A DNA stretch of 64,000 bases, taken from Isoetes taiwanensis (taxonomy: Eukaryota > Streptophyta > Lycopodiopsida > Isoetales > Isoetaceae). Shown piece after piece: positions 31,645 to 43,500 of the stretch. Both the position numbers and the translations under genes were made by a program. Location of the stretch: positions 13,736,353 through 13,800,352 of the forward strand of contig JAJEKV010000040.1 in assembly GCA_021234155.1 (NCBI GenBank), given 5' to 3'. Positions within the stretch are counted from its first letter, which is position 1, and each line of letters starts with the position of its first letter. Under the pieces are notes generated by a model. It saw only the letters and a program-made list of their open reading frames with translations, was not told the DNA's origin and made no database searches.

Positions 31645-32357
31645 CGGGGATAGGTTCAAATCTTGACACGTTTTATCATAATCACGTATTTTTGTTTGAT
31701 ACTGGCACAAATTTGACGCTTAATACGCCAAAAATGGGCCAAAAAAATTTCGGCGTTTGAACTTTCGCTACAGAAGTTTAAAACAACTGTTTAATTTACG
31801 TGAAAAGTCCCGCTCGCGTAGTTTAAACAAGATTTTTCGCCACGCTTAACCGTAAATAGTTTCGCTGGTGTTTAAATGAACTACGCTACGCTGAAAACAT
31901 CTTCGCTGCAGTTTAAACTGGCCTGCTTTTACGCCCAAATTTTTGGTTCACCAAATATATATATATAGAAAAACTTCGGTAAGTTTAAAATGCTTTCGGG
32001 CTTTACGCCAACCGCCAGCGTAGTTTAAACGCTAAAAGAATGCTTAATGGCCAATCAGGCGAAGCGTAACCTTATACTTCTCGCCACGCCGAAAAGTTTC
32101 GCTGTAGTTTAACATTAAGGCTTTCTCGCTTTTACACTTTAAAAGCCGGGCGAGGGGATTCGCTGTAGTTTAAAAATCCTTAGACTTCGCCACGCCGAAG
32201 AAAGTTCTACAGAAGTTTAAACAAGGTTTTAACTACGGAAAACTTTCTTTCCGACGGCGGTATTAAATACAAAAAATACGTATTTTTCCCAAAAATACGT
32301 ATTTTTGCACTTTATACGTCTGAAAAAATAGTTTCATACGTACAGAACCTATCCCTG
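31645..32357. mobile_element. hAT-like MITE (713 bp) in integrase of element B
   Basis: The ends CGGGGATAGGTTC and GAACCTATCCCTG are inverted copies with one mismatch. The flanking 8-bp duplication TTTCAAAG and the C(A/G)GGG start fit hAT. Removing the insert plus one TSD copy restores an integrase frame equivalent to element A (TYFK-RSSY). The interior has no gene but contains about seven degenerate copies of a GCTGTAGTTTAAAC motif. A related right end is at about 38159. Confidence 0.9.
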
Positions 32358-32365
32358 TTTCAAAG
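32358..32365. repeat. 8-bp target duplication of hAT-like MITE, right
   Basis: TTTCAAAG, followed by the resumed integrase coding sequence. Confidence 0.88.
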
Positions 32366-33617
32366 TGCGCAGCAGCTATTATTGGCCAGGAATGAAGAAG
32401 CAAGTAGCTCGCTACATCAGAGAATGCCAGCTATGTCAGCAGACGAAGGCGGAGCAGCTTCGAATTCCAGGAGCATTAGAGCCATTAGCGGTGCCAAACG
32501 CTAAGTGGGAGGTGATTAGCATGGATTTCATCACAGGGCTCCCAAGGACCGTAAGAGGGAAAGATGCCTTGATGGTAGTGGTCGACAAGTTGTCGAAGAT
32601 GGCACATTTCGTGCCTTGTATACCACAGATACGGCTATGGATACAGCGAAGCTCTTCACCAAAGAGATCTTCAGGCTTCATGGCATGCCAAGGGAGATTA
32701 TCTCCGACAGGGATCCGAAGTTCATGAGCGCCTTTTGGCAAGACCTCTTTGCGACAATCCAGACGAAGCTATCCATGAGCACGGCATATCATCCTCAGAC
32801 GGATGGCCAAACGGAGCGGACCAACAGGATTTTAGAGGACATGCTACGAAACTATGTCTGGAATAAGCAAGGTATGTGGGAAGAATTTATTCACTTGGTG
32901 GAGTTTGCATACAATAGCACCAAGCAGGAATCATCCCAAATGTCGCCGTTTATGATCAATTACGGCTATCAGTGCCTAACTCCAGACACTTGGCACAACC
33001 CCGTGTCAAAAGTGGAAGTTTCGCAGCAGATGTTGGCCGATATGCAGCAGCTTGTGGAAGAAGTTCGAGGGTATCTGCTGGCAGCAAGAAGTCGTCAGAA
33101 GAGCATCGCCGACAAGCATCGAACAGTTAGAGAGTTCAAAGTTGGAGATGATGTTTGGCTCAAGATCAAGGTAAAGCAGGCAAAGCTCAGGATCGGGAAT
33201 TGCAAGAAGCTTGCTCCAAGGTGGGCTGGACCTTTCAGAATAATCAAGAGAGTAGGCAATCAATCCTACAAGCTAGACTTGCCAGCACACCTAAAGATTC
33301 ATAAAGTCTTCCACGTAAGTTTGTTGAAGAAGCATACTCCCAATCCAGACGAAGTCTTGGACACTCCAACGTTGTTGGAAATGACGGAGGAGCAGCTGGA
33401 AATAATTCCAGAATTGATTCTTGATAAAGCTTTCAAGAAAACGAGGAGATCAGAATTCCTCCAATATTTGGTCAAGTGGAAACACTTGCCAGTGGAAGAC
33501 GCGACGTGGGTACTTAAGAAAGATTTAGTAAAGCAGTACCCACAGTTTATGGAGCAATGGGACGGCAAGGTCATCTCCGAAGAAATCGGCTCAGGCATGT
33601 CGATTTGTGTAGGTTAA

Positions 33618-34461
33618 TTCTTGTGTAGTTAAGATTAATCTACGCATGCAACCTATGCTGGTATGGGTCGCATGCGTTGTTACCGATGATGGGACCACTA
33701 CAGTGATCTCTAGGGCGTGGTGTAATGTCAATGTAGGCATGACCGCGTCTCCGCTTGGGCGAGTAGAAGGTAGATTAGAAAGTCTACTTCTGTCCCACGG
33801 AAGTTGACGACCTCGAGAGAAAGGAGGTCATGAAGGAATGCACTGATAGGAAAAGCACCTCTAGCCCCATATATGCTTTGATAGGAGGAATCAGGCCTTC
33901 ACGCCCCACATACGGGAAGGACCTATCCTCCACGCTGGGCAACTAGGGTGTAGGCATGAGCGGCATATAGGCATATAGGCGCTGTCTCCACGGCCATAAT
34001 GGAAGATTCACCCTCTTCCTACGCCGGGAGATTAGCCATGCATCCATGTAGATAGGTGGGGTGGTCACCATATAACCAAAATTTTTATTAATAACTAAAT
34101 GGTACTAACGTAGTGTCGACCTGCAGGCCAATAGAGCGCTCCGGAGGGCAAGGAGGTCGAGCTACGAAGACTTGCAACACAAATTTTGTTGGAATGTGTT
34201 GCAAGGAATGAAGAGTACCTCGGTCGTTAATTTTAATTTTGATAAACTTAATTGTCATGTTAAGTGAATTTTTGAGTAACCTGTTTTAATGATGTATGAA
34301 TTGATAAGTTATTTCATAATATAACGGCATGGTAATGTCCTAAAAATATTATCTTAAGGTAATCTTAATAAATGTGTAAGTTATCCTATGGATATGGGTG
34401 ATTGCAGGTTAGGATGATCCCAAGGTGGAGAGACCCACGATGCTGCGGACAGCATCATTTC
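33618..34461 (+). other. Element B: 3' untranslated region
   Basis: Homologous to 19685-20404 of element A with conserved blocks; no coding potential. An AAGGTGGAGAGA copy at about 34421 precedes the real PPT. Confidence 0.75.
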
Positions 34462-34474
34462 AAGGTGGGGAGAA
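34462..34474 (+). promoter_or_regulatory. Polypurine tract of element B
   Basis: AAGGTGGGGAGAA immediately before the 3' LTR. Confidence 0.88.
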
Positions 34475-36131
34475 TGTGACGTTCAAAGACGAAGATACGC
34501 TTTCGGGGCGATATCGCATCTTGCCACGTCCGCAGACACGCCACCCGACCGGCATTAAACGCCAACGTGTAGCTAGGTTAGTAGCCCTAGGGGGGCAACG
34601 CGCAAGGAGGTGCATTTATTAATGTGCACATTAAACAATGTGCACATTCACCTAGGTGCACATTTTCCCATATGGCCATTTCATGCCAAGTGGGCCACAC
34701 CCATAGGTGCAATTAATGTGCACATTTTCCAATGTACACATTCATTAATGTGCACACATTTCCATGTGGGCACATTTGGCCACCTAGCCCTTAAAGGCAA
34801 GTGGGCCCATTTCCAATTATCCCACATGCCAAAAGGGGATAATTGGAAACCCTAGCCAACCCCCTTGTCTATTTAGGGTGAGAAACCCTAACTTGCCCAT
34901 TTTCGTTTCTAGGGCTTTAGAACTCTGTTTTTGGCTGCCTCAGCGGCCAAAAACCGCCTCCCTGCACGGGAGAAGTGCACCATTAGTTTCCCTTGATTCG
35001 AGCATTTCGGCGGGATGGTGGGGCTCGGTCGGGAGGAGCCACTCAAGGATCGGTATTTGGCCAATTAGATAGTCTAAACCCTATTTGGTCCATAGAATCA
35101 GTAGGTTTAGCCTATTAAATTGCCCATAGCAGACCTTCTAGATCTCTAGATGCCGACCTCTAACTAAAGAACCTAACTCTATGATGTAGATTAGATATAG
35201 TTCTTTAGTTCTTCTGTGATGTATGTGGATGATGTTTCTCTATGAACTCCTTGTATTGGGAAGGGGGGTAGAGACCTAAAGCTTGGTAGTAGATGCTCCT
35301 AGAGTAGCCTCTCTAGCACACTATTTCGGCCTGTGTACAAGAGCCACACCGGGTTGTGGGTGAAGGGGCCAGACTGGCTGAGAAGGAGGTTCCTGTCCTG
35401 ACTCCTGAACGATCCCTCTGGTGTGTAAAGCCTACCAGGGATCATTGTGACTAGGTCTGATGGCTTGCCACTGCGTGTGGGCAAGGCATGGGCTCGACAC
35501 CCGTGAAGTGGTGTTCACTTTCTAGTGGGTTCAGTCGAATAAGGGCAGTGGCCCTCTAGTCACCTTGAGTCAGCAGGTAGACCTCTGGAGGGAGTGATCC
35601 CTACCTGCCCCATCGGAACTGGGAGGATGAAACCAGGAGTAGCCCTTTTGGCTATGCATCCGGCGGGCTACAGTCGGGTCCCAACACTTTTCAACCTACT
35701 CTGCAAAGTGTGCACATGAGGGGCGGATGGAGTGGACAACCCTATGCCATGTTCTTATACCAGCCAAATCCATTGCCATGAATTCTGTCTGCAATGATCT
35801 CTGGAGACCCAAGCCGTCAGTCACTCCCTTGAGTCTGAGCCTTGGGTAGAACTCCCCTTATGTATTGAGCTCACCTTGTTTATGCAGATGTGATGGACCA
35901 CCCTTCGAGGTGGCTATGTGCTTATGTTATATACTGACATGTATGTTTACGCTTCCGCAGCTAGGTAGACCCTGAGGGAGATGGGGTAAATGACCCCTTC
36001 ACTCTTCCCACTGGAACCCGTCACGGTTGCAGTGCTATGTGGAGGGCCCTGTATCGGCATGGAGCTGGTATGGGGGATGAACTCCTGTTTGTATACGGTG
36101 AGTGCACCGTATACAAGTAGGGGACGTCACA
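34475..36131 (+). repeat. Element B: 3' LTR (1657 bp)
   Basis: Its TG...CA ends and internal order equal those of the 5' LTR. It keeps the roughly 185-bp segment (about 35337-35521) missing from the 5' copy and present in element A. Bases 34475-34560 differ from the 5' LTR head far more than the rest. Hairpins recur at 35898-35913 (TTCG loop, one weakened pair) and 36089-36116. Confidence 0.93.
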
Positions 36132-36136
36132 AAACC
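36132..36136 (+). repeat. Target site duplication of element B, right
   Basis: AAACC directly after the LTR terminal CGTCACA. Confidence 0.9.
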
Positions 36137-38003
36137 TGGTTACCTGCAGTAAACCAGCCAAAACTTAGCCTAAGAAGGGTAATAATGACAGCACTGACAG
36201 GTAAGCATTAGATCTCTTGGGTTATCCCCTTTACCATGTCATAAAGATGTATTAATACACAAAGTATGCCAGAGCACCAAAAAGAGTTAGAATAACACAA
36301 AAATAAATGCCTCAAAAAATAAATGCTTCTTTTAGTTATATAAGTCTGTAGGACTTCTAGCAATGAGCAGCCTGAAGGACATGGAGATTAGAATTACCAT
36401 GGAGATTAGAATTAGTATATTACATGTCTATCTTATATTCTGTTTTTCAGAACCAGCCCACAGCCCTGCATGCTACTCAGTATAAAGCTCTGGAAATATT
36501 AGTTTAATAACTCATGGAAACAACTCGAAAACAATATATTGTCATATTTCAGCCTATTTCATACCCCTAGTAGTCATTGTTCCTATGTGCATAATTTTTT
36601 GCTGGATAAACCCTCTATTATACTCACATTTTGCCATTATTTATACAGTAGTACATGTACCAGATCTGGAACAAGGCCCTTTAAGATCAGATCCCTATGA
36701 CCACTATTATTTGCAGTAGGAAATAAATGCTTCTTTCAGTTATGTAAATCTGTAGGACTTCAACAGTGAGCAGCCTGAAGAATGTTTATGCTTATTCACA
36801 TCTACAACAAGCATAATAAGCAGGTCTATACAATTGCCAATGCATAGACTGTGTCATGTTACTAATGCAAAAATTTCCTAATGGCTAGCAATATCAACTC
36901 CAGATCAAATATACTCAAGATCATAATAGATAGCAAGCAAGTAATAGGCATATCCAGATCTACTCCTTATGAAGTATTGATCAGATATGAGCCAAAATAC
37001 GCTGAATAAACAAAAATTAAAACCTGATTGACGAGTCCTCCATGGATAGCTTTGGCATTTTTGTTGTTTTCCATATTTGCATGCTTGTTTGTTGCAATCT
37101 ATTTGCAACTTTAGGATCCATTACATCAGCAACTCCAGTTTGCCCGTCTCTCAGAAATTTGACGTGCACAAAAACACACATATGCTGATAGAGATAGCGG
37201 AATTGAGACTCCAACTGGTCGAGCATCTTCTATTTATGCTCAACTAAGAAAATTGTACCTACTTTCGGGCTTATGGTCTGCATAGGCCCTTAGGAAAGAT
37301 CTATTTTGTAAAAATCCAGCCTGTAATTCTTATCTTCTAATTTCGAAAGCCGGTGTAGGTTGTCAGCCACCAGAAGATATCTTCAGTTTCGCCAAAAGCA
37401 TGGACGGAACCCTAACATCTGTTATGCATCAAAACGTTACATTTTTTCTTCTCTTTTTATGTAACATTAACATCCCTTGAGTTTATATTCAAAATGTTTG
37501 CCTTTAAACGTCCAACAGTTTTGGTTTTTTCCTTATACAAATTCTCTTGTAAAATTCCACCATATGGTTGCCTTTCAACATTTATCTATTCGCACTCATT
37601 CAATGAATGTGGCACATTCCATCTTTCCCACCATAACCCTTTGTTTTCATTATTACATTACCATGGTCTTTTCCTGAATAGCCTCAAATAACTGATTACT
37701 GCTTTAACATTGACATGAGATGCATTTACCTCATCTGACACCTTAAAGAAATGTTTTCTACATTCCTCCTTTTCAACCTTTCAATGTTTCCATGTTCATA
37801 GCCATTGTCTTTGCTTTGACTATAGAATATTTGCCATATTCTGGGTTATAGTATACTGGCCATTCCACTGGGGATATGCTCCCAACGTTTACATAGGGAC
37901 AAAGGACCAAGCCTTTTGGCTCCAGTTCACACCATATTGTATGTATGCATATATCAGTATACGTATAATTAAAAAAAAATAAAAAAATAAAAATAAATTT
38001 GAA
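36137..38003. other. Unassigned flank right of element B
   Basis: No supportable gene. A 70-bp block (AAATAAATGCTTCTTT to GAGCAGCCTGAAG) occurs at about 36322-36385 and again at 36720-36782. Confidence 0.4.
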
Positions 38004-38163
38004 TTTTCGCGTAAGCGAAACCTCTGTTTCGCTTACGCGAAAAGTTTCCGACACCGAATTTTTTTTTGCCGTATTTTTGACGTATTATACTTCAAATTTG
38101 TGTCGTATTATTCGAATAATATGTATTGAGTATAAAACGTATACAATATTGAACCTATCCTTG
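37970..38163. mobile_element. Partial hAT-like MITE related to 31645-32357
   Basis: The right end TTGAACCTATCCTTG resembles the MITE terminus, and the preceding CGTATTA-CTTCAAATTTGTG block parallels the MITE interior read on the opposite strand. No matching left end or TSD was found, so it may be truncated. Confidence 0.45.
38004..38043. repeat. 18-bp perfect hairpin
   Basis: TTTTCGCGTAAGCGAAAC, a 4-nt loop (38022-38025), then its perfect complement. It lies within the putative second MITE ending at about 38163. Confidence 0.9.
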
Positions 38164-38219
38164 ACCTAGATCTATAATCCAATTAGAACTCACTGATCCA
38201 ACTATGCTTTGAGACTAAC

Positions 38220-38814
38220 TATAACGTTTCTAATGGACATGCCCTTAACCAACTGGGCAAAATCGTCTAGACGTCTATGAGTAGTCGCTTCTACCCATTT
38301 ATGCCGGTGCCTTGAGAATGCGACACCAAGATCTGCTCGAGCGGTCTCCATGGATCTGTTACAATCTCTCCCACTAGAGCTATGCTCGTCCTCACGCATC
38401 ACAAACCATAGACCACACCATCCCATAGTGTCCAAGACCAGGTCATTATAATCTCTCCCACTAGAGCTATGCTCGTCCTCGAGCATCACACACCATAGAC
38501 CACACCATCCCATGGTGTCCAAGTCCAAGTCATGACCTATCGTCCAATAGTATACTTGCCCCATGGTAGACCACACCATCCCATGGTGTCCAAGTCCAAG
38601 TCATGACCTATCGTCCAATAGTATACTTGCCCCATGGAGACTCGAACTCGAGCCCTGCTCTAATACCAAATGTAATGTTCCTAACCGACATGCCCTTAAC
38701 TAACTGGGCAAAACTGTCTAGACATTTATGAGTAGTAGCTTCTACCCATTTATGCTGGTGTCTCAGGAACACGACACCAAGATCAACTTGAGCTGTCTCC
38801 ATGGGCCCGTTACA
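38220..38814 (-). mobile_element. TRIM-like miniature LTR retrotransposon
   Basis: Two 144-bp direct repeats (38220-38363 and 38671-38814) begin TGTAATG/TATAACG and end GTTACA. The internal 307 bp has no gene. Read on the minus strand, TTTGGTATTAGAGC next to the right repeat is a near-match to the tRNA-Met primer site, and AGTGGGAGAGAT before the left repeat is purine-rich. Internal sub-repeats centred on CCACACCATCCCATGGTGTCC recur. No TSD was found. PBS-like sequence also follows the left repeat, suggesting a tandem or recombined arrangement. Confidence 0.65.
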
Positions 38815-39628
38815 ATCTCTCCAAGGCCATCACATACCACTTTAGCCATAATCTTTAGTAACTTCCACACAAGATGAATCACATTAGTTTTAGATCTCAG
38901 GTATACAAGAATCGCGACATTTCCTTCAACGCCTCAGATTTGCTATCTGTACACGACTCCCAAATCTTCAATCTATGTCCAGTGATATCCAAATATACTA
39001 ACTTCAATCAAAAACTTTTATGACACCACCTTGTTGTGACCTTATCCAAGTCTAGCTCAAATGCCATCAACTTAACAATCCATTGTTATATGTACCACCG
39101 TATGCTAATATATTGATGCCACTTTGTTTTCTCAATCTTATGTTTGAAAGTAACCACCTAACATCAACTCGCCATACTTCTTATTCACTTTCAAATATGA
39201 TAAATTAGACTCTACCTCAATAGCATTGCATTATACACAGTGCACTACTTGCTCCAAGTACTTTTGCCACTAGAATCTACCAGAAGAGCATCTAATGACT
39301 ATAGAAAATAGTAACCAAAGTGAAACACAATACCTCAATCTCATTCAAGCTTCACTTCATGCTATGCACGCTTTGGCAACTCTCAATCGCTCCTTCATGA
39401 AGTCTATTAGCCTTGCATAAGAGAAAATTAACTAAGATTGAAATACCATGTTATCAATTTCACATACCTCAAAAAACCATTCATCAAACCTCCTCTGAGG
39501 TCATCATCTCTACATATATTTTAAGTAACCTTAACTTGAATCTAGACTTACCCAAGGATCCAACTATGCCCTGATACCAACTATAACGGGCTTGCTGGGT
39601 TAGCCCTCCAGGTAACCCGAGATCCCAT
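38815..39628. other. Unassigned; possible LTR boundary at 39582
   Basis: CTGATACCAAC followed by TATAACGGG at 39571-39590 looks, on the minus strand, like an LTR end followed by a tRNA-Met primer site. The LINE target sequence (39629 onward) may therefore be part of another LTR. No gene is seen. Confidence 0.35.
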
Positions 39629-40209
39629 CAAGGCGTGCATGAACACTAATAACAAGTTCGTGTACATGAGTTGGATAATACAATGCAAAAGCATTCTTAA
39701 GCCAAACTCAAGGTAAAGAATTGAATCTTTAATTCGAACCATATCTAATAACACCTATGAGCTCAACTCTCAAAGATGTAATATCATGCTTTATATGTTG
39801 ACAATACTTTACGCTATAAGAATCTACAGGTTAAGTTTTAGACAATAATAAGGCCTTGCTAAAGGCTCACAAATATCTCCCAGACTTCTAACTCAGTTGA
39901 GGCTCTGAATTGCTTGACGTTCCTTCAAGCCTCATGTCTATCTGCTTACACCATGAACATGAGGGGTTAGTCATAAAGACTAAGTGGGGGTTTAAGGGTG
40001 CTAATAAATGAGCAAGACATCATACACAAGCATCATGCATCGAACAATACAACTATGAGAACCATTCTCATATAGAACAACTTACGATAAGAGAGTCCCA
40101 CTGTGCAAAACCCACATATTGTCAGTATTCCACATCAAACATATGCTCAGCAGAGAGACAAAGATTGCATCATGAGAATATAATACCGCATTACAAATGC
40201 ATCCAAATA
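39629..40209. repeat. Long direct repeat flanking the LINE, left copy (581 bp)
   Basis: It matches 47264-47847 with only about eight differences and ends exactly at the LINE 3' tail. Sequence to its left is not shared. This is the geometry of a target-site duplication, but of exceptional length. Confidence 0.9.
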
Positions 40210-40285
40210 GAATAGAATAGAATAGAATAGAATAGAATAGAATAGAATAGAATAGAATAGAATAGAATAGAATAGAATAGAATAG
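40207..40285 (-). repeat. (TATTC)n 3' tail of the LINE
   Basis: About 15 copies of a pentanucleotide, reading AATAG on the plus strand, at the 3' terminus instead of poly(A). A simple-repeat tail is common outside the L1 clade. Confidence 0.9.
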
Positions 40286-40525
40286 ACATTACTGTCCGTT
40301 GTGCCGTGAAGCCACTGGACTTATGTAGGATGGGCGAGCTCCCGAAAGGGGGTGCTACTAGCACGTCACGCTGGTTTATTGTAACCTTTTCTGAAGGCTT
40401 CCTTTTCCCTATTAATACCGGCATACTGCTTTGGATCGGCTTCATGGCCGTGCAGTGATGCGTCGTTATCAATCAGCTTTAAGCTGAGCATTTCTTGGGC
40501 ATTTATGTCCCGCCTCATGGGCGAT

Positions 40526-43500
40526 TCATATCACTAACCCTTTTACCTTATGTACTTCCCGGTGTCTGACCATCATCTCCTGTATTGCGTTGGCCAAATT
40601 TCTCATTGTGTCTGCCCTCATCATCATGGTGTGTACTGGCTGACCCCACCTTATGTCCCTGTATTTGTTCCTGATGTCTCCGTATACTGGGCACTCATTG
40701 AGCAGGTGATTCTCATCTTCCACTTTCCTAGTGTCATAAATTCTGCATATCCTATCATCCTTCTCTATTCTCCTCCATGTGTCCTTTTCAATTCTTAGAT
40801 CATGACTCCCCATCCTGAATCTCGCTAGAATGTCTCTCCTCGTCTTTCCTAGTAGGCTATCTCGGTACATCTGTTGTCCTATCTGATGCTCTAGATTGAA
40901 AACTGTTGTAAGCCAGAGTGTTTTTGGTCCTGTGTGTTTTTGCAGCCATGCTCGCATGGCTTTGTCTACCCATTCTTCGTTCCATTTCCCTTCGTTTACC
41001 AGGTCGCTCAGGTTCAGCCCCATTTCTCTGGTCCATACCATTAAATCCTTAAACCATCCACTACTCGTGATGATGTGTGCTTTTGCTGATTCGTTGATTG
41101 CAATACTCGATAATTTCTTTGGTTTCCCCCCTGAATTGTCTCTTAATATGTATCTAATAGCCTTCTCCCATGCCCTCACCTCCATTGGTTTCTGCCCTGT
41201 CTCGTATACTATGGCTGTCAGTGGTGTGTTTGTTCTCAATTTAAATTCCTATTTATGCCACTGTCTGAAGATCCCTTCCTGTTTTTCCCATTTCTTATCT
41301 GTTAAGCCCGGTCCCCAAGCTTCAGCCCCATATAGCTGCGTCGTCACGACCACTGTGCTGAACAAATAGCGTTTGATTTCCCAGTCTATTATTCTGCTTT
41401 TATTACAAAAATTCTTCATATTAAAATAGCTCCCGATGGCTGATTGGAATCTCGTATTTGCTCCTTTGGCCCATTTTCCTGTGCCGTGAGTGTCATACCC
41501 CAGGTATCTGTACTCTGTTGATTCTTCTAGTTCTGTTCCCAAATACTTGAACGGTCTGTGTCTGTTCCTGTTGCCAAAGATGACTATTTTGGTCTTTGCA
41601 AGGTTTACTGTTAACCCTGTCCTATCGCAAAAAGTCTCTAGTAGTTCCAGTAATCTGTGCATTCCCCTGTTTTTTGTGGCCATCATGCTCAGGTCATCGG
41701 CATATAACATGATGGGAACCTTGGTGTCCCCTAGTGTGGGGGCGTCCCTGTCCCCTTGTTGCTCTGCTATGAAGTCCTGTAATGCATCTATGTATATCCC
41801 GAAGAGTGTTGGGGATAATGGGCACCCCTGTTTGACTCCCGTATCACAGTTTATTGCCTATCCTTCCTCTTCCATTTTTGCGTATACCTTGTGGTATAGT
41901 CTCGCAATTGCTCCTACCATGTCTTTTGGTGTGTGTATATCTATCAGTCTCTGCAGAAGCTTCTCCCTCGGGACTGTGTCGAATGCCTTTCTGAAATCTA
42001 CAAAGCAGCATACTACTTTCTTCCCCTGAGTTCTATTTTGCTCTATTAATATCCTTAGGGTTACTAGATGATCTGAGGTGGAGTGTTCCGGCCTGAAACC
42101 TGCCTGTCCCTGTGCTCTCAGGTTACCAGTTTCTGCCCAATGTTTCAATTTATTGTCCAGCACTTTTTCAAACCACTTTGCAAAGATGGAGCTCACCATT
42201 ATTGTCCTGTAATTTCCAGGTTCCTGTCTACTCCCCCCTTTGTGTAGAGATATAACCCTGTTGTATGCCCATCTGTCTGGAAGCCCCGTATGTATTATAC
42301 CATTAAAAATATCTGTTACCTGTTTCCCTATTACAGTATCTGCACATTTTAGCAATTCAACTGTCAGTCCGTATAAATCCGGAGCTTTGTTATTGGCCAT
42401 CCTATTCAGTGCCATCATCACTTCCTGTACATTGAAACACGGTCTATCCATCTCCTGCAGTGCCGGTATTGGCGCTGAGGACGTCCCTGTCCTGTATAAC
42501 TTCTCGAGGTATTTCTCCCACCCAGACGCTCCAATGTCGTCCTGTGTGCTCTCATTTTTCCTATTCCCCTGTCCCTTTCCTTTAAATCCTTTCCAGAAAC
42601 TCTGGGTTGCTTATTTAGCAATTTAGCCAGTCCTTATTGGTGTTGTACTAAATTTTTGTTTCTCTTTGACTTTAGCATTCTTAGGTATACTGCTTTTTCT
42701 GTTTGGTATGTCTGTTTGCCTTTATGCTCCTTGACTTTCCTTTTCTGTTCTCTACATTCTTCATCATACCATATTGAGGCCTTGAAGGCAATATTTCTCC
42801 TTGGCCTTTTTCGTTTCCCAAAGACATCCGTCGCCACTTTCACAGTCATGTCATTCAGCGCATCCCCATTCTCGTCTGCCCTGTATTCTCTCCATTCCCA
42901 GTTTTCCATTTCTGCTTTGATAGATTGCACAAATATCTCTGCATATTTATCCTGAAAATGTATCCTCAATTTTGTCTTATCTTTCCTGCTTCCTTGTGAT
43001 TTGTCATTTTGGGTATGTTTGTCTCCTTTGAGTGTTAACTGTATGGGTCTATGACTTTCCCTTTGCCCAACTGGCCATTCTAAGAGCTGAAATCCCGAGA
43101 CTAGCTCCACTGCGCGATCATTCATAATCACATAATCAATTATGCTTCTCCCATGCGCCTTCTGGCTCGCGAAATCTCCTGATCCTCCCCATTTTTGTAC
43201 CCCACTTGCTATGATGACCCCTATTGCCGTGCATACCTCGAGCAATAGTTCTCCTTTGGCATTGATCGTTGTTCTGTCTTCAGAGTTTCTTCTCCAATCC
43301 TGTGACCTTACAGTATGTATCCATTGTCCATTTGTTTCATCTATGCTTGTGTTTTGTGCTTGTTCTTGCCCCGTTCTGGCGTTTAGGTCCCCTATTAGAA
43401 TCGTTGGCCCCTGATCCTTCCACTTCATCATACTCTCCCCCAAATCTAACAGTTCTAGTTTGTTGCTGTTTGGTGGGTAATATGCTATAATCAGAGTTGG

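Larger units (their letters stand above)
31370..33617 (+). pseudogene. Element B: integrase with chromodomain, interrupted
   Basis: The N-terminal part (31370-31640) is frameshifted but shows the EARTDKERE and HYKK blocks. After the MITE, SSYYWPGMKKQVARYIRECQ with its CX2C opens at 32370 (32365-32727). A frameshift near 32620 moves to a 333-codon frame (32616-33617) with SDRDPKFMSAFWQ, QTDGQTERT, RWAGPFRI and a chromodomain-like FLQYLVKWKHLPVEDATWVL. It ends about 26 residues beyond the position where element A has its stop. The chromodomain class usually reads histone H3 methylation, notable beside the element's own H3-like gene. Confidence 0.88.
22267..36131 (+). mobile_element. Complete Ty3/gypsy chromodomain retrotransposon (element B) carrying a histone H3-like gene
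   Basis: The element has both LTRs, a tRNA-iMet PBS, a PPT and the perfect 5-bp target duplication AAACC (22262-22266 and 36132-36136). The internal order is: two palindromes, H3-like gene, two palindromes, unknown acidic protein, gag, protease, RT-RNase H, integrase-chromodomain. Pol is related to element A throughout. Gag, RT and integrase carry frame breaks, and a hAT-like MITE sits in the integrase. At 13.9 kb it is long for Ty3/gypsy; the excess is the roughly 4.2 kb of extra genes upstream of gag. Confidence 0.93.
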
